A program made the position numbers and the translations under genes. The notes beneath the pieces were generated by a model. It was given only the letters and a program-made list of their open reading frames with translations. It was not told the DNA's origin and did no database searches. A stretch of DNA of 64,000 nt from Flavobacteriia bacterium (GTDB lineage: Bacteria; Bacteroidota; Bacteroidia; Flavobacteriales; Weeksellaceae): assembly GCA_015999765.1 (NCBI GenBank), contig JAECQR010000002.1:501768-565767 (forward strand), in the 5' to 3' direction. This document shows positions 53,487-62,391 of the stretch, piece after piece. How positions within the stretch are numbered: position 1 is the stretch's first letter; each line of letters opens with the position of its first letter.

Positions 53487-54587
53487 ATGTCAATTGTCAC
53501 CTTAAATAAAGATAAACTTACACACAATTTCAATTTTCTGCAGAAACTTTTTTCAGAAAAAAATATCGAATGGAGCGTTGTTACCAAGGTACTCTGCGGT
53601 AACGAAACCTTTCTTCAGGAAGTGCTGTCGCTCCCGATCGAAGAATTTTGCGATTCCCGGATTTCCAACCTTAAAAAGATTAAAGCGCTTTCCCCGGAAG
53701 CGCAGACTGTTTATATAAAACCTGTACCTTTTACGTTCGTGGAGGATGTACTCAGTTATGCTGACGTAAGTTTTAATACCGAAATCAATACCCTCACGCT
53801 TTTGTCCCGTAAAGCTGCTGCGCTTAATACCGTACATAAAACAGTGATCATGATCGAAATGGGCGAGTTGCGGGAAGGTGTCGTAAGGGAGCGGCTTCTG
53901 GATTTTTTCGCAAAAGTAAAAGACCTTCCCCATATTGAAATTGTAGGGATCGGGACCAATTTAACCTGTATGAACGGGGTGTTGCCCGATGATGAAAAAA
54001 TGCGGGAACTCTATGAATGCAGGCAGGAGCTTGAAGAGATGTTCGGGATCAGAATTCCCTATATTTCCGGTGGTGCCTCGGTCGCCATTCCCCTGATCAT
54101 GAGTGGGGAAATGCCGGAATATATCAACCATTTCCGGGTGGGCGAAACGTTGTTTTTTGGAACCAATGTTTATGATCATTCTGATATTGAGGGAATGTGC
54201 CAGGACGTATTTAAACTTCATGCTGAAATTATTGAGATTAAAGAAAAACCCAATATTCCGGAAGGGAAGTTAGGCTATAACCTTACCGGTGAAAAGAAAG
54301 ACTTCAGCGTTGAGCCGAAAAATTCCACCAGCAAACGGGCTATTATTGATGTAGGGCTTCTTGAAATGAATCTTAAGGATTTGAAGCCCATAGATGAATC
54401 CCTGAAAATTGTAGGCGGCAGTTCGGATATGCTGGTGCTGGATATTGAAGATGCCCACCGGAATTATAAGGTGGGGGATTTTATAACGTTCAATATCAAT
54501 TATATGGGTTTGCTGAGTCTGATGAATTCCGACTATGTAGAAAAGAAAACCGTAAAAACCGGTCGTGAGCAATTAAATCCTGCCTAA
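53487..54587 (+). CDS. PLP-dependent amino-acid racemase (Orr/alanine racemase fold-type III)
   Basis: A 366-residue fold-type III PLP enzyme. N-terminal alanine-racemase-like barrel: LNKDKLTHNFNFLQKLFSEKNIEWSVVTKVLCGN with the PLP lysine at Lys34, then EFCDSRISNLKKI, VIMIEMGELREGVV, GIGTNLTCMNG, YISGGASVAIPL, HFRVGETLFFGT. The second domain is beta-rich. The pattern VVTKVLCGN and GIGTNL-C is typical of ornithine racemase/YhfX-type enzymes rather than of cell-wall alanine racemases. The substrate may be ornithine, lysine or another amino acid. It is the last gene of the Usp-GNAT-racemase operon (4-bp gap). Confidence 0.8.
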   Translation: MSIVTLNKDKLTHNFNFLQKLFSEKNIEWSVVTKVLCGNETFLQEVLSLPIEEFCDSRISNLKKIKALSPEAQTVYIKPVPFTFVEDVLSYADVSFNTEINTLTLLSRKAAALNTVHKTVIMIEMGELREGVVRERLLDFFAKVKDLPHIEIVGIGTNLTCMNGVLPDDEKMRELYECRQELEEMFGIRIPYISGGASVAIPLIMSGEMPEYINHFRVGETLFFGTNVYDHSDIEGMCQDVFKLHAEIIEIKEKPNIPEGKLGYNLTGEKKDFSVEPKNSTSKRAIIDVGLLEMNLKDLKPIDESLKIVGGSSDMLVLDIEDAHRNYKVGDFITFNINYMGLLSLMNSDYVEKKTVKTGREQLNPA

Positions 54588-54655
54588 ATCCAATAAAAAC
54601 ATCTCCGATCTTCATATTTTTTCATCATATTAAATAAATCATCACACGGTAGCGG

Positions 54656-54699
54656 TAAAATATACCATTATTTATTTTATGGTATATTTTATCTTTGCA
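54656..54699 (+). promoter_or_regulatory. Palindromic operator and promoter of the AraC regulator
   Basis: A perfect 13-bp inverted repeat, TAAAATATACCAT (54656-54668) and ATGGTATATTTTA (54679-54691), is separated by 10 bp. Its right arm overlaps the TAnnTTTG box TATCTTTG at 54690-54697. TGGTATATTTTATCTTTGCA (54680-54699) matches the Usp promoter at 18 of 20 bases. Binding here would block or reset transcription, which is inference. Confidence 0.7.
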
Positions 54700-54709
54700 T
54701 CCTAAGTGT

Positions 54710-55603
54710 ATGATACCGATGAAAAACACCAGTCCTCCAAGGAAATACTCCATAAAGAACATCAAGAAGACTCCCCAGCATGTGGTAGATTTCAATTTTT
54801 ACTCCTTTGAACAGTTTCTGAAGGATGCGGAACATCTTACAAAATCACACCGGCACGACTTTTATACCTTTGTGCTCACCATTGATGGCGTGGGTTCGCA
54901 TATTATAGATTTTGAAGAGTACGAAATCAAACCCAGGCGGCTGTTCTTCATCAATTATGACCAGATTCATTCCTGGAAGTTAGACGGGCCAATCCACGGG
55001 AAAATTATTCTGTTTTCAAAGTCGTTTTATAACCTTATTTATACCGGTAACAGTGACATTAGGAGTGACACGGCGCTGGAAATCCTGCCTACCTACGTTG
55101 ATATAGAGGAAGAAGATTTCTCTTCCTGGCTCTCCGTCTGCGGGCATATTGAACATGAGTTTAAAAAATCTGAAAAGTTTTCGGAAGAGGTGATCTGTCT
55201 TTTGCTGAAGACCTGTGTTTTAAAAATGGAGCGCATAGCGGAAAATTCCAACCCGGCAAGCAGCAGGACCGACCACAAAAGTATGCTGGTTGATGCGTTC
55301 AAGAAACTGGTGAATGTGAATTTCCGGGAACTTAAAACAACAAGTGATTACGCCCACGAGCTGTCGATAACGGCAAATTACCTGAATGCCCTTGTAAAGG
55401 AGTCACTTGGGAAACCTGCAGGGACTGTCATTCGAAACCGGGTCATACTCGAAGCAAAAAGACTCCTGTTGCATTCGGATCTCTCGGTACGACAGATCTC
55501 TCTGGAACTGGGATTTACAGACAATTCGCACTTCGGAAAGTATTTTAAGAAAAGTACCGGTCTTACGCCAGATACGTACAGAAAAAATTCGATTAATAAT
55601 TAA
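54710..55603 (+). CDS. AraC family transcriptional regulator
   Basis: A 297-residue regulator from 54710 (an ATG at 54719 is an alternative). The N-terminal cupin-type domain (HRHDFYTFVLTIDGVGSHIIDFEEYEIKPRRLFFINYDQIHSW) is the ligand-sensing part; the C-terminal two helix-turn-helix motifs are SDYAHELSITANYLNALVKESLGK and VRQISLELGFTDNSHFGKYFKKSTGLTP. A longer frame with a TTG at 54695 lies inside the promoter box and is rejected. The gene has a palindromic operator directly upstream that it could bind itself, and the same site precedes the Usp operon. Confidence 0.85.
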   Translation: MIPMKNTSPPRKYSIKNIKKTPQHVVDFNFYSFEQFLKDAEHLTKSHRHDFYTFVLTIDGVGSHIIDFEEYEIKPRRLFFINYDQIHSWKLDGPIHGKIILFSKSFYNLIYTGNSDIRSDTALEILPTYVDIEEEDFSSWLSVCGHIEHEFKKSEKFSEEVICLLLKTCVLKMERIAENSNPASSRTDHKSMLVDAFKKLVNVNFRELKTTSDYAHELSITANYLNALVKESLGKPAGTVIRNRVILEAKRLLLHSDLSVRQISLELGFTDNSHFGKYFKKSTGLTPDTYRKNSINN

Positions 55604-55614
55604 TATCAATATTT

Positions 55615-55821
55615 ATGAAAAATAACAGTTCAACACACCATTCAAAAAGCAGAACAGACCTGTTTTACCGACAAAAGCCCGAAAGTCTGAAATTAAGACA
55701 TACGGGGATTTCAACGAAAGTGGATTCAAATTTTGATTCCTTTGGACTTATTACCCTAACCCATATCGAAGCGGAAAAACCAAAGGAACACAATGTAAGA
55801 AACGGGAAGGTACGTCCATAA
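55615..55821 (+). CDS. Small hypothetical ORF after araC
   Basis: A 68-residue ORF, 11 bp after the AraC stop: MKNNSSTHHSKSRTDLFYRQ..., rich in Ser, Lys and His with no signal or membrane segment. It has no recognised family and its C-terminus (KPKEHNVRNGKVRP) is charged. Its place directly after the regulator suggests co-transcription. It could also be a chance frame. The following 200 bp (55822-56023) show no gene. Confidence 0.35.
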   Translation: MKNNSSTHHSKSRTDLFYRQKPESLKLRHTGISTKVDSNFDSFGLITLTHIEAEKPKEHNVRNGKVRP

Positions 55822-56023
55822 AAAAGTGACCGGACCGGGGGCTGCCGGAGCTGATGAATTGACTTCAGGTCCAGTGGCCTCCGGATGCCTGCATTCACCA
55901 TGAAGTATGGCAGGCAGTTTGCGTAGGTTTGGCGCGGGAGTAATCATGTGACAGAAACCATCAGTTCTTCAAGGGCATGGTATCACTGATTAATCCCTGC
56001 ATTGCGGTACGATAAAAAGAAAT

Positions 56024-56869
56024 ATGGAAACCAACAAACTTTTACAATCCTTTCAGGAAAGCTGGAACAGTTTTATAGACCGGGTGCCCGAAATCCTGAT
56101 GGCCATACTCATCATTGCCATTGGAACTTTCGTAGCCAATAAAATATCAGATATTGCCCGTAACACGATCAGAGGTAAATCCAGAGACCCACTGATGACC
56201 AATTTTCTGGTGAAAGCCATTAAACTTGTTTTTATAACGGTCGTTATTATGTTTGCCCTAAGAATTGCAGGACTGGACGGTATCGCCACCGGACTTTTAA
56301 CGGCGGCAGGGGCTTCTGCGGTAATTCTGGGTTTCGCCTTTAAAGATGTTGGCGAGAATTTTATATCAGGGATCATCCTTTCCTTTAACCGGCCTTTTAA
56401 TCTGGATGATACGGTAAGCATCGGTGATATTTTCGGTAAGGTGAAAGCAATGGAATTCCGATACACCAAACTTAAAACTTTCGACGGTAAAGTGGTGTAT
56501 ATCCCGAACAGTGATGTCATCCGAAAGCCCGTATTCAATTTCACCGAAGACGGCTTTTTCCGTATGGAGTTTATGGTGGGTATTGCCTATGAAAATGATA
56601 TCGACAGCGCTAAAAATATTATTTTAGAGACCATTAAAAAACACCGTCTGGCTTTGCGGGACCCCGACCATGAGCCTTTCGTGCTTACCGACGAGCTTGC
56701 CACCAATGCAGTCAACATCAAAGTGTTTTTTTGGGTAGACGCGGAAGATTACCGCCGGGATGCCCTGATGATCCGCAGCGAAATGATCGATCAGGTAAAA
56801 ATCAATCTGCTCTCCACTGGCATCTCTATGCCTGCAAATATTCAGGAACTCAAATGGTATAAAGAATAA
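56024..56869 (+). CDS. MscS-type mechanosensitive channel
   Basis: A 281-residue small-conductance mechanosensitive channel with three N-terminal helices. The pore helix region is ATGLLTAAGASAVILGFAFKDVGENFISGIILSFNRPFNLDDTV; then a beta domain (VVYIPNSDVIRKPVFNFTE) and a C-terminal alpha/beta domain. It opens under membrane tension during osmotic downshock. It lies 32 bp before the DUF389 gene, so both are likely one unit, and it is next to the stress regulator block. Confidence 0.92.
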   Translation: METNKLLQSFQESWNSFIDRVPEILMAILIIAIGTFVANKISDIARNTIRGKSRDPLMTNFLVKAIKLVFITVVIMFALRIAGLDGIATGLLTAAGASAVILGFAFKDVGENFISGIILSFNRPFNLDDTVSIGDIFGKVKAMEFRYTKLKTFDGKVVYIPNSDVIRKPVFNFTEDGFFRMEFMVGIAYENDIDSAKNIILETIKKHRLALRDPDHEPFVLTDELATNAVNIKVFFWVDAEDYRRDALMIRSEMIDQVKINLLSTGISMPANIQELKWYKE

Positions 56870-56901
56870 TGAATTAAATTTGCGGATATTTCACTGTTGA
56901 T

Positions 56902-58185
56902 ATGAACAAACTTTTTAACCTCCACAACGGCGAAGAGCGCAAAGAAAAAGTCCTGGAAAATGTACGCAACAGCATTTCTTTTTCGGGTTCCAATTTCTGG
57001 ATTCTCGCGTGTGCCATCATGGTGGCTTCCATTGGGCTTAATGTAAATTCCACCGCTGTTGTCATTGGTGCGATGTTGATTTCTCCGCTGATGGGACCTA
57101 TTGTAGGGGCGGGCTTTGCATTAGGCATCTATGACTCCGCGCTCCTGAGGAAATCGCTGAAAAACCTGCTTATTTCTACGCTGGTAGGTCTGTTGGTGTC
57201 CTCGCTCTATTTTCTGCTGACGCCTTTCAAAGAAGCCCAGTCTGAAATTCTGGCCAGGACGGCGCCGAATATCTACGATGTGCTCATTGCTTTCTTTGGC
57301 GGTCTGGTGGGAGTGATCGCTGTAACCAGGGTTGAAAAGGGAAACCCGATTCCCGGAGTGGCCATTGCGACCGCTTTGATGCCACCACTCTGCACTGCAG
57401 GATATGGTCTGGCAACCGGTGAATTGTCTTATTTTGCCGGCGCCATGTTTCTATATGCCATTAACTGTGTTTTTATCTGTATTGCCACCTTCATTATTGT
57501 AAAATATTTAAAATACCCGGCTGCAGAATTTGTAGATAAAAAAAAGGAATCCAGGGTCCGCACCTGGATTACCGTTGTCACGCTATTAATGATTATTCCC
57601 AGCGTTTATTTTGCCTACCGTTTCTTAGAGCAGCAAAGATTTTATGAACAGGTCTCCACTTTCATCACCAAAGAGTTTGAGGATAAGGGAAATACCATTG
57701 TGTACCGCAAGACTTTCTATAACACCAGTCCCAGGCGTATAGAACTTGCTTTTCTTACCCGTAAATTTACCTCTGAGCAGATCAGGCAGGAAGAAAGAAA
57801 ACTGGCTGCATTCGGAATTACCGATACCCGCCTCGTGATCCGGCAGGACAGCGCTTTTCTTGCCCAGGCTTCGAAAATCCAGAATAATGAAGTGGCAAAC
57901 GATGTCTCGAAAGTCGCAGCAGAACTCAATGCGAAAGTGGATAAATACGTTTTTAAGACCGATAATCTTTACAGAGAAGCCAAAGCCATCATTCCGGAGC
58001 TTCAATCACTTTCCGCATCAAAGCAGGAAATTCTTTCTGACAGCGACAGCGCATCCTTGATTCCCGTGGCCATGTATGAAAGCGGGAATGCACTCAGTGA
58101 TGAGCAGACCAAAACGCTGCAGAACTGGTTGAAAGCCAGGCTGAAAGTTGATACGATTGAAATTTATAAGAGACCGTCGAAGTGA
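56902..58185 (+). CDS. DUF389 (TIGR00341-like) membrane protein
   Basis: A 427-residue membrane protein: an N-terminal helix segment with about six hydrophobic helices (SGSNFWILACAIMVASIGLNVNSTAVVIGAMLISPLMGPIVGAGFALG, then GGLVGVIAVTRV, GVAIATALMPPLCTAGYGLA) typical of the DUF389 family, and a long soluble C-terminal part (residues about 250-427). Function unknown; family members are related to hydrophobic-domain proteins found near transporters. It is coupled to the MscS gene. Sequence after the stop (58186-58683) contains a repeat copy. Confidence 0.85.
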   Translation: MNKLFNLHNGEERKEKVLENVRNSISFSGSNFWILACAIMVASIGLNVNSTAVVIGAMLISPLMGPIVGAGFALGIYDSALLRKSLKNLLISTLVGLLVSSLYFLLTPFKEAQSEILARTAPNIYDVLIAFFGGLVGVIAVTRVEKGNPIPGVAIATALMPPLCTAGYGLATGELSYFAGAMFLYAINCVFICIATFIIVKYLKYPAAEFVDKKKESRVRTWITVVTLLMIIPSVYFAYRFLEQQRFYEQVSTFITKEFEDKGNTIVYRKTFYNTSPRRIELAFLTRKFTSEQIRQEERKLAAFGITDTRLVIRQDSAFLAQASKIQNNEVANDVSKVAAELNAKVDKYVFKTDNLYREAKAIIPELQSLSASKQEILSDSDSASLIPVAMYESGNALSDEQTKTLQNWLKARLKVDTIEIYKRPSK

Positions 58186-58218
58186 TGGGTGATGGATGCC
58201 GGAAGGAGGGGTATCCTG

Positions 58219-58370
58219 TAGACTCACTCCCATTTTAGGAACTTTTCCAAAGAACTTTCATGGCGTATCGAACTTTGGCAAGTGAGAGCATTTTGCCAAA
58301 CTTATAATGGCAGTTCCCGCATCCTGCTGACTGGAAGCAGACAGGTAAAGTCCGCATCAACTGCGAGAGA
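58219..58370. repeat. Interspersed ACTTTGGCAAAGT-type repeat, copy 3
   Basis: This copy shares TAGACT..CTCCCATTT, TCATGGCGTATCGAACTTTGGCA, GCATTTTGCCAAACTTATAATGGCAGTT, CCGCATCCTGCTGA and CATCAAC.GC with copy 2 at 51761-51911, in the same orientation. It is more diverged. It lies 34 bp after the DUF389 gene. Confidence 0.7.
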
Positions 58371-58683
58371 TCACTGGATAGAGGTCTGTATAAGATTTAA
58401 ACACCTCGGTTCGGGACCCTGTGTCGGAATATTTCTGGGGGTATATTACCCACCAATTACCTCGAATCTCCGTTCAGAATGACGTATTTCAGACTCAATA
58501 CCCCACATTGTTCTCCTAAAGCCAGCACATTGTCACTGACCAGGTCGAAACTCCGATTTCTGAAAGGAATGGAGCAGGGCAGAATTCAGTGAAGAATCTC
58601 TAAAATCCACGGTTTTTATTTGGTTAAGCACGGAGGAAACGTTTTAAACTGCACAGAGCAAGCGTACGGAACAGGAATAACTT
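58371..58683. other. Intergenic region with no gene seen
   Basis: About 310 bp between the repeat copy and the stop of the LuxR-type gene. No family-like ORF, hairpin terminator or promoter is convincing. It may contain decayed sequence. Confidence 0.4.
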
Positions 58684-59475
58684 TCACACGTAACCCTGCT
58701 CAAAAGCCAGGCAAATCAACTCTGAACTATTTTTGCACTGGGTTTTAGACAGTATGTTTTTCCGGTGGGTTTTAACCGTGTGCTGGGAAATGTACAGTTT
58801 TTCCGAAATGGACCTGGTATTAAGACCTTTAGCAAGAAGCGCAACGATTTCAAGCTCTCTTTTCGAAAGTGGCTGCGTTTCTGCCATGTCGTTATGTCGC
58901 TTTGCCCAACGCATCTGGTGGAAATCATTCCTTCCGCCGATTCCGGAAACCAAAACATGATAGTTGTTCCTGGGTGCGAGATGATTGATATTCGTATGGA
59001 TATTTACCGCCTCAAGCAGATGTCCTGATTCGGATTTAAGGGTATGCACCGACTGGTGATGGAACATTTCGTAAGCTCCGGAAGCCATCCGCAACCTAAA
59101 GCAATAGCTCGATTTAAGCTGCATCATATGTTCGAAGCCGATTTCCCTGATTTTTTCTACCGTCATGAGCTCGGCTTCCTCTACAAACGTCATATCATCT
59201 GGATGAATCAGTCCTATAATGTCGCCAAGATGAGTGGGCGGATTTGCAAATCCATGCATTTTCAGAAGGTTCGGATGATGACTGCTGATGCTGCTGTCGG
59301 TCATGTGCAGCGTATAATAATAATGTTCGCCGACTGAGAAAATCTCTGCAATAATTTTCTCAATGGAAGGCGCCCGGTAGATTTCGGTTTTACTCTGGAG
59401 AAAACCGGGATGACGGTTCCAGACCTTCAAAAGCGGATGTTCCGTTTCATCAGCATACTCAGTATTTTTCGCCAT
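58684..59475 (-). CDS. PAS-like/LuxR-type transcriptional regulator
   Basis: A 263-residue regulator. The N-terminal 185 residues look like a sensory fold (LGDIIGLIHPDDMTFVEEAE, then YCFRLRMASGAYEMFHHQSV), as in PAS_3 domains. The C-terminal LuxR-type helix-turn-helix (residues about 200-258) is clear: LSKRELEIVALLAKGLNTRSISEKLYISQHTVKTHRKNILSKT. It has no receiver domain, so it is a one-component regulator with an unknown ligand. It is divergent from the secreted coiled-coil protein gene. Confidence 0.85.
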   Translation of the reverse strand: MAKNTEYADETEHPLLKVWNRHPGFLQSKTEIYRAPSIEKIIAEIFSVGEHYYYTLHMTDSSISSHHPNLLKMHGFANPPTHLGDIIGLIHPDDMTFVEEAELMTVEKIREIGFEHMMQLKSSYCFRLRMASGAYEMFHHQSVHTLKSESGHLLEAVNIHTNINHLAPRNNYHVLVSGIGGRNDFHQMRWAKRHNDMAETQPLSKRELEIVALLAKGLNTRSISEKLYISQHTVKTHRKNILSKTQCKNSSELICLAFEQGYV

Positions 59476-59636
59476 ATCTTATCAGTTATGCAGTAAATAT
59501 AATATTTTTTAGTCATTTTACCCCTAAAGCGGTATTTTATGAACATCCTAATTTTCAGAGTTTTGTAACATTCCCGGGAAAGAAATTTACACCATCCCAC
59601 TATTCGAAAAGTTTAAAAACTGAAATGCTACATATT

Positions 59637-61274
59637 ATGAGAACACTTCAACTATTTTTGGTTATTCTGCTGCTTCAGACAACTCCGGTATCCGGACAGC
59701 GGTATATGGTCACTATTCCCGTTACTCAGCAGGATCCCCGTATACACGTTACGCTGATGTATCAGGAGAAGAACAGCGCGTTCGGTGCCATGACCCAGGA
59801 TTACCGGATCACCGTAAAAAACAATACCTCCGACAAGCTGAAAGTTCATCTGGAGTATGAGGCAGTGCTGACCTGTGGAACTCAGAAAAAACATCCACTC
59901 GGCCCCCTCGGTGACGGAATAACGATAGCACCTTCCCAAACCGTAGGAAAACCTTATGCTACCGACGGCATTGGGTCTGCGGTACGTCTTACAGAAAGTG
60001 CGTGTGCAAAAGAGAGTTGGCGGGTGATGGGTAAAGAAGAGTCGGGAAGTACGCTCTACAGTATGATTTCTTCGGTAAGCTACCGGATTATAAGCATTGA
60101 GAATCTCTCAGAAAAAGACCGTGCAGCTGCTGAACTGAAAAGAAAGAAACAGGAGGAGCTCCTGCAGAAAAAAAAGCAGGATGATGAACTGACGCAGCAA
60201 AGAAATGCGGAAGGGGAGCATACAGTGGGGACTCAGAAAAATGTCACGTCAAGTACTGGCGTTAAGTCTGAAAATGCTGCTTCAGCCGGTTTGCCACAGA
60301 GCGATAACGCTTCCCAGGACGCAGTATCCGGAAAAGTGAAGGTTAACGGCGAATATGTACAGGTATTCCGCAGCAACGGTATTCCGTTTATTAAAAGAGC
60401 CGACGGAAGTGTACATCAGACGACAGAAACAGGCTTTACTCAGATTTCACAGGCAGCAGGTCCGGTTTCCGGCAGCGGAACCACTTCCCCGCAGGAAGAA
60501 TCCCGACAGGTACCGGACGAACAACTGAAGCGGGAAGAAACAGAGCGTGTACTGGCCCAGCTGGAAAGGGACAGGCTGCAGCAGCAGGCCGCGAACAGAC
60601 AGTTAGAGGAGGCGGTGACCGGGGTGACTAACCAGTTTGCACAGGCCATGATGAACGATGCCAGAGAAAAAGAACGCAGATATGAGCGTGACCAGCTACG
60701 CAGGGAGCAGAGAGATGCCGAAGCCTATAAAATTGTACGCCAATACGAAAAATGGGCTGACCAGGGGGATGAGACCGCGATTGCCCACATGATTCAGGCA
60801 CAGTATTTACTGTCCTCCGGTAACCCCGTAGAATACATGAAAAATAAAAGGGTAACCTTCGGAAGTCAGGCCGCCACTGACGGGCTGATCAATCATTTTC
60901 AACAGATTATCACGACAACAGACCATGAACGTGCAGGAAATTTTTTAAGCAGTATCCTTTATATTGCGGGAGGAGCCGGAGCTTATTTCCTCCTGAACTC
61001 CCTCTCCGCAGATGAGCCGGAAGCGGAAGGTACAGATCTCGGTATGAAGGATGTATACCTTGCGGGCGCATATGGGGTAGGAGGTACATTGGGACTTGTC
61101 GGAATCATCTCTGCAGCACGGGGATTTACCGCAAGAGGAAGAGACTACAGGAATGCGGTAAAGGAACTCAGTCTGATTAAGTCCAATACGGACCTCACAT
61201 TCGGTTTTACCCCTGCAGTATTCAGGCACCAGCAGACCAATGCCGTTGGATTCGCATTTAAAGTGAATTTCTGA
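59637..61274 (+). CDS. Exported coiled-coil protein of unknown function
   Basis: A 545-residue protein from 59637: signal peptide MRTLQLFLVILLLQTTPVSGQ, an N-terminal beta domain (IHVTLMYQEKNSAFGAMTQDYRITVKNNTSDKLKVHLEYEAVLTCGTQKKH), a Lys/Glu/Gln-rich coiled-coil and linker at about residues 160-370 (AELKRKKQEELLQKKKQDDE; EQLKREETERVLAQLERDRLQQ), and a C-terminal region with two hydrophobic segments (AGGAGAYFLLNSL, GAYGVGGTLGLVGIISAA). No family recognised. The parts suggest a scaffold in the envelope. The next genes (YwqK-like repeats, META lipoprotein) may form a loose cluster. Confidence 0.6.
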   Translation: MRTLQLFLVILLLQTTPVSGQRYMVTIPVTQQDPRIHVTLMYQEKNSAFGAMTQDYRITVKNNTSDKLKVHLEYEAVLTCGTQKKHPLGPLGDGITIAPSQTVGKPYATDGIGSAVRLTESACAKESWRVMGKEESGSTLYSMISSVSYRIISIENLSEKDRAAAELKRKKQEELLQKKKQDDELTQQRNAEGEHTVGTQKNVTSSTGVKSENAASAGLPQSDNASQDAVSGKVKVNGEYVQVFRSNGIPFIKRADGSVHQTTETGFTQISQAAGPVSGSGTTSPQEESRQVPDEQLKREETERVLAQLERDRLQQQAANRQLEEAVTGVTNQFAQAMMNDAREKERRYERDQLRREQRDAEAYKIVRQYEKWADQGDETAIAHMIQAQYLLSSGNPVEYMKNKRVTFGSQAATDGLINHFQQIITTTDHERAGNFLSSILYIAGGAGAYFLLNSLSADEPEAEGTDLGMKDVYLAGAYGVGGTLGLVGIISAARGFTARGRDYRNAVKELSLIKSNTDLTFGFTPAVFRHQQTNAVGFAFKVNF

Positions 61275-61509
61275 CGGAGTATTTCCGGAAGCGGACAGGC
61301 CGTGAGACCGCGGCGGTACTATGGATAGTTCGGCCCGGCAGCAGGGCGGGTTAATCACAATCAGCGGAAATGATGACCGTACAGTTTGCAGACCAATAGC
61401 TGACATCCTCGGGACCACTGAATTCCCTTACGGTATTAGCGCGCACGGACGGGACCACAATCAAGCTGACCAGGCAAAGAAAAAGTATCATCTTTCAATT
61501 AAAATAAAC

Positions 61510-62148
61510 ATGAAAATATCTTCCCCTTTCAAAACACTGCTCTTCGCTGTCCTCATAGGTTTTGGTACAGCGGCAGATGCACAGGAAAACGAAAAACGGC
61601 TGTTCTATTACGGAAACGGAATGGTAGAGCGCGAAACCTATTTTAATGACCGCAACGAACCGACAGGCGTCTGGAAAGAGTATTATGAAAATGGAAAACT
61701 CCGAAGCGAAGGACGGGTGCAGAAGGGAACATTCGGCAAACCCGTATTTCAGACAGGACTCTGGAAAACGTTTTATGATAATGGCCAAATGCAGTCGGAG
61801 GGTAACTATCAGACCGGATCGCAGACCGGCCTGTGGAAATATTACCACGAGAATGGCAAGCTGGGGGCAAAAGGTTTTTACGGGGGCATGGGAGGAGATA
61901 AACAGGGGGTATGGGAGTTCTTTCATCCCAATGGCAACCGCTCCCAAACCGGCAGTTTATCCGACGGAAAACAGGATGGGGAATGGAAATACTATGACGA
62001 ATACGGCGTTATTCAAACGGTCATGAATTACGTAATGGGACCGGACCGCAACCCGGTTCCCGACGGTGAAATAGAGCATTATGACGGAAAAGGGAATCTG
62101 GTAGCTGTAGAACGTTATAAAATGGGAGTTCCTGTCATCACCGAATAA
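61510..62148 (+). CDS. YwqK/MORN-like repeat protein, exported
   Basis: A 212-residue protein with signal peptide MKISSPFKTLLFAVLIGFGTAADAQ. The mature part is a row of repeats of about 22-25 residues with the pattern 'G.WK.YYENGK..SEG' (PTGVWKEYYENGKLRSEGR, GLWKTFYDNGQMQSEGN, TGLWKYYHENGKLGAKG). This resembles YwqK-type (MORN-like) modules. The earlier in-frame start at 61321 is not used as it precedes the signal peptide with unlikely sequence. It may bind membrane lipids or a secreted partner; no specific role is known. Confidence 0.75.
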   Translation: MKISSPFKTLLFAVLIGFGTAADAQENEKRLFYYGNGMVERETYFNDRNEPTGVWKEYYENGKLRSEGRVQKGTFGKPVFQTGLWKTFYDNGQMQSEGNYQTGSQTGLWKYYHENGKLGAKGFYGGMGGDKQGVWEFFHPNGNRSQTGSLSDGKQDGEWKYYDEYGVIQTVMNYVMGPDRNPVPDGEIEHYDGKGNLVAVERYKMGVPVITE

Positions 62149-62391
62149 GCCGCACAGAACCTCCCCGGCAAAACCACGGAATTTCCGGATTTCAGGTACC
62201 GCATGCTGCATTATGTCCCCATCTGTCCCGTCTGCCGGCGCCGGTTTTTCATGCGCATGGCTTTAAAAGACTGCCGATAAATGACCTGTTTTGTAAATAA
62301 TGATTACGGTGCAGATATTTGAGTATTAAAAGGACTTTAGCACGGTTATTGCGTGAGAGCAGCTATGAAAATCAATGTACCATTACTTATT

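Noticed and set aside
54695-54709. TTG start for AraC regulator
   Set aside because: It lies inside the TATCTTTG promoter box.
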